A DNA stretch of 41,196 nt, taken from positions 1 through 41,196 of the forward strand of contig CALBFE010000038.1 in assembly GCA_937888825.1 (NCBI GenBank), given 5' to 3'. Shown here one piece after another: positions 27,139 through 36,487 of this stretch. The DNA is from an uncultured Actinomycetes bacterium (GTDB lineage Bacteria > Actinomycetota > Actinomycetes > Nanopelagicales > Nanopelagicaceae). Position 1 is the stretch's first letter. Each line of letters starts with the position of its first letter. A program made the position numbers and the translations under genes. Under the pieces are notes generated by a model that ran no database searches, was not told where the DNA came from, and was given only the letters and a program-made list of their open reading frames with translations.

Positions 27139-28068
27139 TTAGTGTCCTGAGAGGAATCTTTCAGCGTCTAGCGCTGCGGCGCAGCCTGAACCAGCTGCTG
27201 TGATTGCTTGGCGGTAGGTGTGATCAACCAGGTCACCGCAGGCAAAGACGCCTTTGATATTTGTTCTAGTTGAGCTACCTTCTACTTTCACATAGCCTTC
27301 AGAATCTAGATCAATCTGCCCAATGATTAATTCACTGCGTGGGGTATGTCCGATAGCAACAAATAATCCAGTTACATCCAGAGTTGATTCAGAACCATCA
27401 ATAGTACTTTTAATCTTTAAGCCAGAAACTTTCTCAGCTCCTAGAACATCAATGACTTCAGAGTTCCATAAAAATTCAATCTTAGGGTTATTAGCTGCGC
27501 GATCTGCCATGATCTTTGATGCGCGCAATGAATCACGACGGTGAATCAGAATAACTTTTTCAGCAAAGCGTGTTAAAAATGTTGCTTCCTCAACTGCTGA
27601 GTCTCCCCCGCCAACAACAGCAATTGTTTGACCACGGAAAAAGAAACCATCACATGTTGCACACCAAGAAACTCCATGACCAGATAAACGCTTTTCATTT
27701 ACTAAACCAATTTCGCGGTAGGCACTACCCGTTGCAAGAATGACCGCTTTTGCCTTCACAGTGTTTCCTGAGCCATCTTTCAAAACCTTAATCTCACCTG
27801 ATAAATCCATTTCAACAATGTCATCAGTGATTAACTCTGTTCCAAAACGCTTAGCTTGCTTTCGCATACTGTCCATGAGATCTGGGCCCATCACACCATC
27901 AATAAATCCAGGAAAGTTTTCTACTTCAGTTGTGTTCATGAGGGCGCCACCAGCAGTTACAGAACCTTCATAAATGATTGGGTTTAACTGCGCGCGAGAT
28001 GCGTAAATAGCAGCTGTGTATCCAGCTGGGCCTGATCCAACAATTACAACATCCCTAACTTCACTCAT
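27139..28068 (-). CDS. trxB: Thioredoxin reductase (NADPH)
   Basis: An FAD enzyme that reduces thioredoxin with NADPH. The 309-residue product has the FAD fold [15 protein letters not shown] (9-23), the redox site WCATC (Cys136, Cys139), the NADPH fold [12 protein letters not shown], and the C-terminal [23 protein letters not shown] 28068 is preceded by GGGAG. In Mycobacterium a sigma factor gene (sigM) and its anti-sigma gene lie between murJ and trxB; here the gap is 32 bases. Confidence 0.97.
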   Translation of the reverse strand: MSEVRDVVIVGSGPAGYTAAIYASRAQLNPIIYEGSVTAGGALMNTTEVENFPGFIDGVMGPDLMDSMRKQAKRFGTELITDDIVEMDLSGEIKVLKDGSGNTVKAKAVILATGSAYREIGLVNEKRLSGHGVSWCATCDGFFFRGQTIAVVGGGDSAVEEATFLTRFAEKVILIHRRDSLRASKIMADRAANNPKIEFLWNSEVIDVLGAEKVSGLKIKSTIDGSESTLDVTGLFVAIGHTPRSELIIGQIDLDSEGYVKVEGSSTRTNIKGVFACGDLVDHTYRQAITAAGSGCAAALDAERFLSGH

Positions 28069-28100
28069 ATGTACTCCCTATAACCCATAACTTATCTTCT

Positions 28101-29738
28101 TTATTCCGCTGCGCCTGGACGCCGCAAAACAGAGTTCTTCAAATGCCTAATCATTGTAATCTCTTCAACACCAGCAGCTTTGCCAGCAATTAAATAACCA
28201 ATAGACGCTGCGCCCATAACAACTATTAGCTCTCCTAATCTAGCTATTTTACTCAGTTCAACGCCAACCCAATCTAAATATTGAGTTAATGCGAAAAGCG
28301 GCAGCATCACCCCGAAAGAGGCACCAAATAAGCGAAGGTGCTGACCGCCAAAAGCTTTTAAAGAAATTCGACCTGTGTGTTTTTTGAGCAATGAGAGCGT
28401 GACCAACAAGCCAAGCAAGTAGGAGATTGAGAAAGCAGCACCTAAACCGATTGTCACCCATTGATTGCGCAGAGTGAACAGTGAAACATAAGAAAGAGCC
28501 ACTGCAATGATATTAATAACTAATATTGAAATAACTTGTGTGCGAGTATCTTCAAATGCATTAAAGCCACGGATTAAAATCAAATTAATAGAAAATGCAA
28601 CTAAACCAAAACTTAGTGCCGCTAACACATAACCGATGTATCTGGAATCCTCTAATGGAATACCAATAAAGAGAACTGAAGTAATAAGTGGGCCAAATAA
28701 TAGGAAAGCAACTGCGCTAGGAATAGTGATGACACCAACAAGTCTTATTGCACGAATTAATTGCTCGCGAACTTCATCAGCTTTCCTTTCTAAGGCAAGG
28801 CGTGAGATATGAGGCAAGATTGCTGTGATGATCGAGATTGTAACAACTGAATACGGCAACAGCATGACATAGTAAGCAAATGTATAAGGGGTGTAACCGA
28901 CACCTTGCGCTATTCCCTCTTGTGCACTTCGTACCGCAGCACTTGTTGCAACATTAACTGTTACTAAATAGCCAAGCTGTGAAATAAAAACATAAACCAA
29001 GGTCCAGCCTGCTAAACCAAATGATTTACCAAGACCCTTTACTCCCCACTGTGGGCGCAGCTTGATTCCTAATCTCTTAATTACTGGCACCAAAACCAAA
29101 GCTTGGACCACAACGCTCAACGTGGTGCCCCACCCTAAAATCTGAACTTGGATATTTGAAATATTATCGATGCTCACTGATGGCGAGAAGACAAGAAAAG
29201 AACCAAATAAGGCTATTCCAACAATGTTATTAGCAATCGGTGCCCACATCAGTGGGGCAAAAGAGCCACGGGCGTTTGCTACTTGGCCCAGCATTGTGAA
29301 GAGGCCCAGGAAGAAGATCTGCGGTAAGCAGTAACGTGTGAAGGCAATTGCAATCTCTTTTTCAGCCTCAAAGCCTGTAGTAAAAAACTCTGGAGCATAT
29401 AGACGAACTAGAGCTGGTGCGAAATAGACTCCTATGGCAACGAGTGCAAATAAAATAATAGAAATTGTTGTAATTAAGCGCGAGGCAAAACCATCGCCAC
29501 CATCTTCATGATCAAAAGATCTCACTAACTGCGGAATAAATATCGCTGTTAGCGCACCACCAACAAGTAAGTTATATAAAATATTAGGCATTGTGTTTGC
29601 AACGTTGTAAGTATCTGCAAGGAGTGCGGTACCAAGAACTGCAACAATTAAGATGCCACGGATAAATCCGGTAATTCGAGAAATGATTGTTCCAAGTGCC
29701 ATGATGCCAGAGGCACGAAATAACTCATTAGATTTCAT
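28101..29738 (-). CDS. murJ: Lipid II flippase MurJ (MviN)
   Basis: Flips lipid II across the membrane for peptidoglycan synthesis. The ~545-residue product is almost entirely membrane helices, and the N-terminus shows the family arginines in ISRITGFIRGILI (about 19-31). Mycobacterial MviN (Rv3910) continues into a pseudokinase that is phosphorylated by PknB and binds FhaA; this protein ends after the flippase domain. ATG 29738 has AGGGG seven bases upstream; ATG 29741 is directly adjacent. It overlaps the DUF6049-like gene by 11 bases. Confidence 0.95.
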   Translation of the reverse strand: MKSNELFRASGIMALGTIISRITGFIRGILIVAVLGTALLADTYNVANTMPNILYNLLVGGALTAIFIPQLVRSFDHEDGGDGFASRLITTISIILFALVAIGVYFAPALVRLYAPEFFTTGFEAEKEIAIAFTRYCLPQIFFLGLFTMLGQVANARGSFAPLMWAPIANNIVGIALFGSFLVFSPSVSIDNISNIQVQILGWGTTLSVVVQALVLVPVIKRLGIKLRPQWGVKGLGKSFGLAGWTLVYVFISQLGYLVTVNVATSAAVRSAQEGIAQGVGYTPYTFAYYVMLLPYSVVTISIITAILPHISRLALERKADEVREQLIRAIRLVGVITIPSAVAFLLFGPLITSVLFIGIPLEDSRYIGYVLAALSFGLVAFSINLILIRGFNAFEDTRTQVISILVINIIAVALSYVSLFTLRNQWVTIGLGAAFSISYLLGLLVTLSLLKKHTGRISLKAFGGQHLRLFGASFGVMLPLFALTQYLDWVGVELSKIARLGELIVVMGAASIGYLIAGKAAGVEEITMIRHLKNSVLRRPGAAE

Positions 29739-30843
29739 CATTGCGCCCCTTTCTTACTCGGCGAACACTTTGGGCTACAGCTGCGAGTAAGAGCAGGATG
29801 GCAGCTCCAGTAGTTAACCATGTCACACGTTTATCAATAACTGTTGAATTAATCAGCAAAATTGATACCGGCACCACTTCCACACTCGTGGCATCTGTGA
29901 TCTGGGCAAGAATCGCAGTCTCACCTGGTGCGATGACATTAAGGCTGAGCTCCAACTGCGTCTTAGAATTAGCTGGCAATACAACACCAGCGAAATTCTC
30001 AACGACAACCCGCGAATTCATTGGGGTCATTTCAATATTGACCATGACATCAACTGCAAACTCATTAATTATTGTCACAGGTAGTTTTGCAGAATCAGTT
30101 GTGACTTGATACTTACCTGGGTTAATTCGCAGTTTTCGCAATTGGGCATCAACAGCCACTTTGGCGTTATAGGAGAAATAGTCACGAGAACCCTTATCTA
30201 AAGACGGTGATAAAAGCCGACTTAAACGTGCCCGCATTATCTTTAAATCGTAATCATCAACAGCGCGCGATAAACGAGTTAGCGCTTTACGGCTATCGCT
30301 GTAGTTCTTTTTTAGCACAGGGCTGATCTTTGATTCACCTGTACTCCAGCCACCATCTGGCTCACTGCGCACAATACGCCCCAGTGCAATCTGCAACTGA
30401 GATTTTCCAAAGGCGTAATACATTCTTAATTCACTAGGAGCTAAAGATTTAGCTAGCGCAATATCAGGATTGCCATAAGCAAGAGCGATAATTTCATTAC
30501 CTTGAGAGACTTTTTGTAACTGTCCTAACCAGTCAGAAGCAATCTGTGAACCAACAGGCGTTGCATCAGTTACCAACTTATAGTCACCAGTCATTGCAGC
30601 AACTTCATCAATGAGGGCCGGATCAATAACCCAAATCTTAGAGCGAGAGATAGGCACATAAACGAGCTGTCCTAATTTTCCTGAAGGGGTTAACTCTTGT
30701 GCCAGATTGTCATTTCTAAATGTGCCAGTAAAGGTTTGATGCGCTGGGCTAACGATGCGAACTATCGTTGAATCTGCCGCAATAGGCGATAGTGGTGCAA
30801 TCAAAAAGAAGGCAGCGAGTAATAAACCTACGAGTTTTCTCAC
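29728..30843 (-). CDS. Secreted, membrane-anchored DUF6049-like protein
   Basis: Function unknown. The 371-residue product has an N-terminal signal peptide (about 1-23), a large extracellular part, and a C-terminal membrane helix (about 344-361) with a basic cytoplasmic tail. Segments such as IWVIDPALIDEVA (about 69-81) and IIALAYGNPDIALA (about 117-130) resemble the DUF6049 protein encoded between the Nudix gene and murJ in other actinobacteria (Rv3909), which is roughly twice as long. Its fixed place beside murJ hints at a role in envelope assembly. It overlaps both the Nudix gene and murJ. Confidence 0.72.
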   Translation of the reverse strand: MRKLVGLLLAAFFLIAPLSPIAADSTIVRIVSPAHQTFTGTFRNDNLAQELTPSGKLGQLVYVPISRSKIWVIDPALIDEVAAMTGDYKLVTDATPVGSQIASDWLGQLQKVSQGNEIIALAYGNPDIALAKSLAPSELRMYYAFGKSQLQIALGRIVRSEPDGGWSTGESKISPVLKKNYSDSRKALTRLSRAVDDYDLKIMRARLSRLLSPSLDKGSRDYFSYNAKVAVDAQLRKLRINPGKYQVTTDSAKLPVTIINEFAVDVMVNIEMTPMNSRVVVENFAGVVLPANSKTQLELSLNVIAPGETAILAQITDATSVEVVPVSILLINSTVIDKRVTWLTTGAAILLLLAAVAQSVRRVRKGRNDEI

Positions 30844-31409
30844 AGAACTAACTCACCACTTCTGGCAATCAATTTCTTTTCATCTGGATATGCCAGACGA
30901 CCAACTATCTCTGCCAATGGAAACCAAGAGACCTCATCAACTTCAGTGACTTGTGGAGTTAATTGCCCACTGACTTCAGTAAAGAGAAAATGGTGCACTG
31001 TCTTGTGAATTCTTTTTCCGCCAGCCATAAACCAAAAATCAATAACGCCTAAAGATTTAGTAATAGAGGATGTAATTCCAGTTTCTTCAGCGACCTCGCG
31101 GATTGCAGCTTGTTCTGGAGTTTCACCTTCTTCTATATGTCCCTTTGGTAATGACCAGAGTAAGCGCTTACCCGTGGCATCTTTATGATCAATGCGCCCA
31201 ATCAGCAAACCTTGTGTGCCAGTTGAATCAATTACCAAACCTCCAGCGCTGACTTCATCCACGCGCTTGGCGTAAGGACGTTTATTTTTTGGGTGAGGAG
31301 TTTTTTCAGGGTTACTTGAACTCTGTGTTTGGGGGCCGCGGTTAGCGGGGCGCTTCCGCTTCCGCTTCTTTTTCGTACCTTCGCTGCCCGCACCAGGTGC
31401 CGGGATCAT
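30840..31409 (-). CDS. Nudix hydrolase (MutT4-like)
   Basis: Hydrolyses a nucleoside diphosphate linked to another group; the substrate is unknown. The 189-residue product has a Lys/Arg-rich N-terminal tail (11-22) that may bind nucleic acid, then a Nudix domain with the full box GHIEEGETPEQAAIREVAEETG (residues 90-111), split here as GHIEEGETPEQ and AAIREVAEETG. Position next to pcnA matches mycobacterial mutT4 (Rv3908). ATG 31409 faces pcnA; the gap to the chosen pcnA start is 32 bases. Its stop overlaps the DUF6049-like start by four bases. Confidence 0.9.
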   Translation of the reverse strand: MIPAPGAGSEGTKKKRKRKRPANRGPQTQSSSNPEKTPHPKNKRPYAKRVDEVSAGGLVIDSTGTQGLLIGRIDHKDATGKRLLWSLPKGHIEEGETPEQAAIREVAEETGITSSITKSLGVIDFWFMAGGKRIHKTVHHFLFTEVSGQLTPQVTEVDEVSWFPLAEIVGRLAYPDEKKLIARSGELVL

Positions 31410-31441
31410 GGAGTAAGGGTACTGCTCTAACCTTACTTATT

Positions 31442-32881
31442 GTGAGTAACGCATTAGGAGCCGCGGGCGAGTTAGCCATTCGCTCACTTATTGAACGAGC
31501 CCCGCTGGCTAGTTCACTAGCGCAATCCTTTAAAGCCAAAGGCTTTACTTTGGCATTGGTTGGTGGACCTGTGCGTGATGCGCTCTTGGGAAGACTGGGA
31601 AATGATTTAGATTTCACAACGAATGCATTGCCACAAGAAACAAAAAAGATTTTAAATGAGTGGGCAGAAAATGTTTGGGATACCGGTATTGCATTTGGAA
31701 CTGTTGCAGGCAAACGTGGCGACACAACAGTTGAAGTAACTACATATCGCACAGAGCATTACGATGCTGATTCACGCAAACCAGCTGTTGAATTTGGAAA
31801 AGATATTAATGGTGATTTATCGCGTCGTGATTTCACTGTCAATGCTATGGCACTTGAATTAACAACAGATAAACCAGAGTTCATTGATCCATTTAATGGT
31901 TTGCAAGATTTAGCAGAAAAAACTCTGCGCACACCAGGTCTACCTAATGATTCATTTAATGATGATCCACTTCGCATGATGCGTGCTGCCCGTTTTGCTA
32001 GCCAACTAGATTTCGAAATCGAACCAGATGTTTTAACCTCTATAAAAGAGTTAGCCCATCGCATCTCCATCATTTCAGCAGAACGCGTGCGCGATGAATT
32101 CACAAAGATTCTTATGTCTAATAATCCCCGAAAAGGAATAACATTATTAGTCGATACCGGCTTAGCCGATTTAGTCCTTCCAGAAATTCCTAAACTGCGC
32201 CTTGAAGTCGATGAGCACCATCACCACAAGGATGTGTATGAGCATTCAATTACAGTCCTTGAACAAGCGATTGAACATGAAGATCGTTTAGGTGGCCCTA
32301 ACCTTGTTATTCGCCTTGCTGCGCTTTTGCATGACATTGGAAAACCAAAGACTCGTGCATTTATTGAAGGAGGCGGGGTTTCATTTCACCACCATGAAGT
32401 AGTGGGTGCACGCCTTGCAAAAAAGCGCTTATCTGAACTTCGCTTTGATGGTGACACCGTGGAGGCCGTTGAACTACTTACTACCTTGCACCTGCGCTTT
32501 CACGGCTACGGGGATGGAGAATGGACCGATTCTGCCGTGCGCAGGTACGTGCGAGATGCCGGTGATTTACTGACTCATTTACATGTTCTCACCCGTGCTG
32601 ATTGCACTACTCGCAATAAAACAAAGGCTGCACGCCTTGCAAGTGTCTATGACTCGTTAGAAGCACGCATCGTGGTTTTAATGGAACAAGAAGAGCTTTC
32701 AAAGATCCGTCCAGATCTAGACGGTAAACAAGTTATGGAGTTATTGAATTTAAAACCATCGCGAGATGTTGGCGCAGCGATGGATTTCCTCATGGAGCTA
32801 CGCCTTGAAGCCGGACAAATTGGCGAAGAAAAAGCCACCCAAGCTCTACTTCACTGGTGGAAAGACCGAAGTGCGAAGTAA
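31442..32881 (+). CDS. pcnA: CCA tRNA nucleotidyltransferase
   Basis: Adds or repairs the 3' CCA of tRNAs; actinobacteria often label it pcnA. The ~479-residue product has the class II nucleotidyltransferase head LVGGPVRDALLG with metal-binding DLDF (about 40-58), RRDFTVNAMALE, the arm NDDPLRMMRAARFA, and an HD phosphohydrolase domain with HHHHKDVYEH and LLHDIGKPKTRAF. At least two tRNAs of this window lack encoded CCA and need it. GTG 31442 is chosen because GTG 31397 would overlap the divergent Nudix gene; neither has a clear ribosome-binding site. The 3' end overlaps the MFS gene by 36 bases. Confidence 0.92.
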   Translation: MSNALGAAGELAIRSLIERAPLASSLAQSFKAKGFTLALVGGPVRDALLGRLGNDLDFTTNALPQETKKILNEWAENVWDTGIAFGTVAGKRGDTTVEVTTYRTEHYDADSRKPAVEFGKDINGDLSRRDFTVNAMALELTTDKPEFIDPFNGLQDLAEKTLRTPGLPNDSFNDDPLRMMRAARFASQLDFEIEPDVLTSIKELAHRISIISAERVRDEFTKILMSNNPRKGITLLVDTGLADLVLPEIPKLRLEVDEHHHHKDVYEHSITVLEQAIEHEDRLGGPNLVIRLAALLHDIGKPKTRAFIEGGGVSFHHHEVVGARLAKKRLSELRFDGDTVEAVELLTTLHLRFHGYGDGEWTDSAVRRYVRDAGDLLTHLHVLTRADCTTRNKTKAARLASVYDSLEARIVVLMEQEELSKIRPDLDGKQVMELLNLKPSRDVGAAMDFLMELRLEAGQIGEEKATQALLHWWKDRSAK

Positions 32882-34117
32882 GCGCACTCCGACTAACAAG
32901 TAAGCCACACTCACACACAGCGGAACAGTTGCACCCAAACCAGATGTTGGTAGCAAGAGCGCTGCAATCAAACCACCAGAAACAATTGCACCATTTACTA
33001 CAACGTCATACACCGCAAAAACACGACCACGGTAGTAATCATCAATCTTGGATTGAACGAGTGCGTCATTGGTGACTTTTAAGTTCTGACCAAAGAAAGA
33101 AACTAAGAAAGCGGCAAGAATTAATGTCACTTGAGTCTGAGTAATGGCCAAAATTATTGGGCATGCAGAACTTGTGAGAATTGCTAAACGAATCCATTGA
33201 TGGCGGCCAACTTTTGAAACCCCATAAGGAGCTAGAAAAGCGCCAAGAAATACACCAAGGCCAGCAAAGGAAAGAGCAAAACCAAAACCTTTTAAGCCCT
33301 GCTCAGGAAAATTAGGATCATTAAAACTATTTCGCTCTAGCAACAACGCGGTAAGAGTTAGTGCAGTTAATCCCCCGCGGTGCACAGCAGTTGCCAAGAT
33401 CCCACGGGCGGCATCGGAGTGAATACGCAGGAAGTGAAAACCTTCACGCATTTCAACAACACCTTGCATGAAACTGGCCTGCTTCTTTTCATGCTCAAGC
33501 GGGCCAATCTCAAATTTGTTTAACCGGCCACTCAATAAGGCTGCAGCGAAATAGCCAGCGCTAGCCATAAGAATTAAGAGCGCATCAGCGTGATTGGCAA
33601 TTGCTAAAGAATCAGTAAGTGCTCGTACCCCCACACCAATTCCGCCACCAATAACAACCAGAACTGATCCACCAGTAACGGCGGTTGCATTTGCAGTGAT
33701 GAGTGATTTTGAATCAATGAGCAATGGCAGCCCGGCAGAAAGAGCAGCAAGGATTAAACGATTAATTCCAAATGCAATAAGAACAACAGCAGTTAAGGCA
33801 ACACCTGATGTCCCACTAAAAACAAAAAGAGCAACAAGTAATAAGTTGGCACTGCGAGCAAGGTTTGCAAAAAATAGCGCTCGCTGGCGTGAAACGCGAT
33901 CCAGAATCGTTCCGACAAATGGACCCACAACTGAATACGGCAATAAAACAACAGCAAAACCAATCGCAGCGCTTAATGCATTGGCTTGGCGCTCAGGAGA
34001 GAAGAGAACAAAAGAGGCTAAAGCGCTTTGAAAGATCCCATCAGTTGCCTGACCCGTCCAACGGATTGCAAGCAAGCGCGAGAACCTAGGATGCCTGAGT
34101 AAACTAAGGAAACTCAC
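32846..34117 (-). CDS. MFS transporter
   Basis: A major facilitator superfamily permease with about 12 predicted membrane helices in 423 residues. The loop between helices 2 and 3 reads GTILDRVSRQRALF, a variant of the family signature. The sequence is most like exporter-type MFS proteins, but the substrate cannot be inferred. The start is GTG 34117 and the stop lies inside the end of pcnA. It runs against the surrounding rightward genes, 43 bases from the divergent DUF5318 gene. Confidence 0.87.
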   Translation of the reverse strand: MSFLSLLRHPRFSRLLAIRWTGQATDGIFQSALASFVLFSPERQANALSAAIGFAVVLLPYSVVGPFVGTILDRVSRQRALFFANLARSANLLLVALFVFSGTSGVALTAVVLIAFGINRLILAALSAGLPLLIDSKSLITANATAVTGGSVLVVIGGGIGVGVRALTDSLAIANHADALLILMASAGYFAAALLSGRLNKFEIGPLEHEKKQASFMQGVVEMREGFHFLRIHSDAARGILATAVHRGGLTALTLTALLLERNSFNDPNFPEQGLKGFGFALSFAGLGVFLGAFLAPYGVSKVGRHQWIRLAILTSSACPIILAITQTQVTLILAAFLVSFFGQNLKVTNDALVQSKIDDYYRGRVFAVYDVVVNGAIVSGGLIAALLLPTSGLGATVPLCVSVAYLLVGVRLLRTSVFPPVK

Positions 34118-34160
34118 AATGAAGAGCGTACTGGCTTAGTTAGGATTATTCTTTACCCCA

Positions 34161-34574
34161 ATGAAATCTCAACGCTCCTTCATCGACTATTCACTCGATA
34201 AGCGCGCCACTTTAATGGCCCTCTTTCGTGGAGTAGTTGATGCGTGCGACGCCGATCCTTACTTGATGCGGGCAGCAAAGTGGCACGGGGAAAAAGTTGG
34301 GCGCAACTGCCCGGTATGTAAGAAGAATGAACTTGTTGAACTTCGCTATTCATTTGGTGAACAGTTAGGCCAGTACTCAGGTCGTATTAAGAATGTTAAA
34401 GAGTTAACGCAGATGGAAAGTGAGTTTGGAGAGTTTCGCGTCTATATCGTTGAGGTGTGTAGAGGTTGTTCTTGGAATCACCTGTGTGCCTCATTCATTT
34501 TAGGTGATGGCCACGAACGCAAGGCACCCCGCAAGGTACGCACCTTGGAGGACGAGGATTACGCCACACGGTAG
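34161..34574 (+). CDS. DUF5318 family zinc-ribbon protein
   Basis: Function unknown. The 137-residue product has two Cys pairs, CPVC (about 50-53) and CRGC (about 99-102), that could bind one zinc. The segment DACDADPYLMRAAKWHG is typical of the actinobacterial family found immediately upstream of ponA (Rv0049 in Mycobacterium). The gene ends nine bases before the penicillin-binding protein, so a link to envelope growth is plausible from context only. Confidence 0.8.
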   Translation: MKSQRSFIDYSLDKRATLMALFRGVVDACDADPYLMRAAKWHGEKVGRNCPVCKKNELVELRYSFGEQLGQYSGRIKNVKELTQMESEFGEFRVYIVEVCRGCSWNHLCASFILGDGHERKAPRKVRTLEDEDYATR

Positions 34575-34583
34575 CCTTAAGTA

Positions 34584-36482
34584 ATGCGTAAGTTACTGAT
34601 CAGATCAGCTGTCTTTCTAGGCGGCTTTGGCTTTATTGCAGGATCTGTTCTTTTTGCCCTCGCCTATTTCACCGTCGACATTCCAGATCCGAATGCCTAT
34701 GTGAACTCTCAATCAACAATTATTAAATATTCAAATGGTGAAGAAATCGGTCGCGTAGGGACACAGAACCGCCAGATTGTTGCGCTTGCAAAGATTCCAC
34801 TGAACGTGCGCCACGCAGTTCTAGCAGCAGAAGATCGCGGGTTTTATTCCAACCGTGCTTTCTCTGTTACGGGAATTTTGCGTGCGGTTGTCAATAACTT
34901 AAAAGGTGGGTCGCTTCAAGGTGGTTCAACCATCACGCAGCAATATGCAAAAACAGCGTTTTTAACACCAAGTCGAACAATTCAAAGAAAGATAAAAGAG
35001 TTAGTCATCTCTATTAAGTTAGAGAATCAACTCTCTAAAGATCAAATCTTTGAAAGTTATTTAAATACTATTTACTTCGGCCGTGGTTCATATGGCGTGA
35101 TGACTGCATCTCAGCAATATTTCAACCGAAACGTGGATCAACTAACAAATTCACAAGCGGCAGTAATTGCATCTATTTTGCGCTCTCCTGGTCTTTATGA
35201 CCCAGCTTTTAAAGAAGGAAATCTAGAACGTGTGCAAGCACGATTTGAATACGTCAAACAAGGAATGATTGATGCTGGTTGGTTAGATAAACAAGCTGCA
35301 ACAAAAATGAAGTTTCCAGCCATTGCACCACGTTCAACTTCAGGACAGCTAAGTGGACCTAAGGGTCACATCATTGAGGCTGTTACTAAAGAATTATCTA
35401 AATTAGGTTTTAGTCAAGACGAACTTCTTGTCGGTGGCCTTGTTATTAAAACAACGCTGGATCAAAAGGCACAGCAATCTGCCGTTAATGCAGTCAATAA
35501 GTTCTATCCATCAAAGGCGCCAGATAATTTACACATTGGTTTAGTTGCAATTAGACCTGGAACTGGTGAGATCGTGGCACTTTATGGTGGCAGGGATTAC
35601 TTACAGCGCCAGTTAAGTGATGCCACACAATCTATTGCACTGGCTGGTTCCACTTTTAAACCCTTTGCAATCATCGCCGCTCTTGAACAAGGTATTCCAT
35701 TAACCTCGATGTGGAACGGTGATTCACCACAAGAATTTGATGATGCAGGAAAGCCTTATGTGGTTTCTAACTATGGCAATGAAGGATGGGGCCAAGTCGA
35801 CCTACTTTATGCGACTAAGCACTCAATTAATACAATCTTTGTCCCACTAGGAATTAAAGTGGGTCCAACTGCAGTTGTTGATGTTGCCAGACGTGCAGGA
35901 ATTCCTGAAGCTGTTGCCATGATGCCGACACCCTCTGTTGTTCTAGGCGTTGCAAGTCCTCACGTTATTGATGTTGCAAATGCATATGCAACCTTTGCTG
36001 CTCAAGGAATCAAATCAAAACCTTATTTAGTTGCTCAAGTTATTGGATCCAATAAGGGTGTTTTATATGAAGGCAAGCAAGAAACACAAGAAGTATTTAG
36101 TAAAGAAGTAATGGCTGATTTAACCTACGCTCTCAAAGGAACAATCACCGGTGGTACTGGATCAGCAGCCCTTGCATTAGGTCGCCCAGCTGCAGGTAAG
36201 ACTGGAACATCTCAGTCCAATGCCTCTGCCTGGTTTAGTGCTTACACACCACAGTTAGCAGCATCAGTGGCACTCTTTCGCGACAGCGCATCTGAATCAC
36301 TCAATGGAATTGGTGGGTTGACCTCTGTAACAGGTGGAACCTACCCGGCCAGAATTTGGACCGCTTTTATGAAAGGTGCTCTTAAAGGCAAACCTGTCAT
36401 GGGTTTTCCCGCCCCATCAAATATTGGTGGACTTGATCCAGTTGTTATGACTTCTGGCGGAGTACAAAGCCGTAACCCATAA
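34584..36482 (+). CDS. ponA: Class A penicillin-binding protein (transglycosylase/transpeptidase)
   Basis: A bifunctional cell-wall synthase. The 632-residue product has an N-terminal membrane anchor (about 9-29), a GT51 transglycosylase domain (about 55-230) with EDRGF (83-87), GGSTITQQ (113-120) and a second motif around Glu157 in FESYLNTIYFGRGSYG, and a transpeptidase domain (about 310-600) with STFK (Ser356 to Lys359), SIN (414-416) and KTGT (539-542). There is no PASTA domain and no long Pro-rich tail, so it is shorter than mycobacterial PonA1. It ends with tandem stops (TAATAG), and the glycosyltransferase starts five bases later. Confidence 0.96.
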   Translation: MRKLLIRSAVFLGGFGFIAGSVLFALAYFTVDIPDPNAYVNSQSTIIKYSNGEEIGRVGTQNRQIVALAKIPLNVRHAVLAAEDRGFYSNRAFSVTGILRAVVNNLKGGSLQGGSTITQQYAKTAFLTPSRTIQRKIKELVISIKLENQLSKDQIFESYLNTIYFGRGSYGVMTASQQYFNRNVDQLTNSQAAVIASILRSPGLYDPAFKEGNLERVQARFEYVKQGMIDAGWLDKQAATKMKFPAIAPRSTSGQLSGPKGHIIEAVTKELSKLGFSQDELLVGGLVIKTTLDQKAQQSAVNAVNKFYPSKAPDNLHIGLVAIRPGTGEIVALYGGRDYLQRQLSDATQSIALAGSTFKPFAIIAALEQGIPLTSMWNGDSPQEFDDAGKPYVVSNYGNEGWGQVDLLYATKHSINTIFVPLGIKVGPTAVVDVARRAGIPEAVAMMPTPSVVLGVASPHVIDVANAYATFAAQGIKSKPYLVAQVIGSNKGVLYEGKQETQEVFSKEVMADLTYALKGTITGGTGSAALALGRPAAGKTGTSQSNASAWFSAYTPQLAASVALFRDSASESLNGIGGLTSVTGGTYPARIWTAFMKGALKGKPVMGFPAPSNIGGLDPVVMTSGGVQSRNP

Positions 36483-36487
36483 TAGCC

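Noticed and set aside
31342-31752. Long leftward open frame across the pcnA 5' end
   Set aside because: Antisense to well-conserved pcnA motifs and to the Nudix start region; its peptide matches no family I know.
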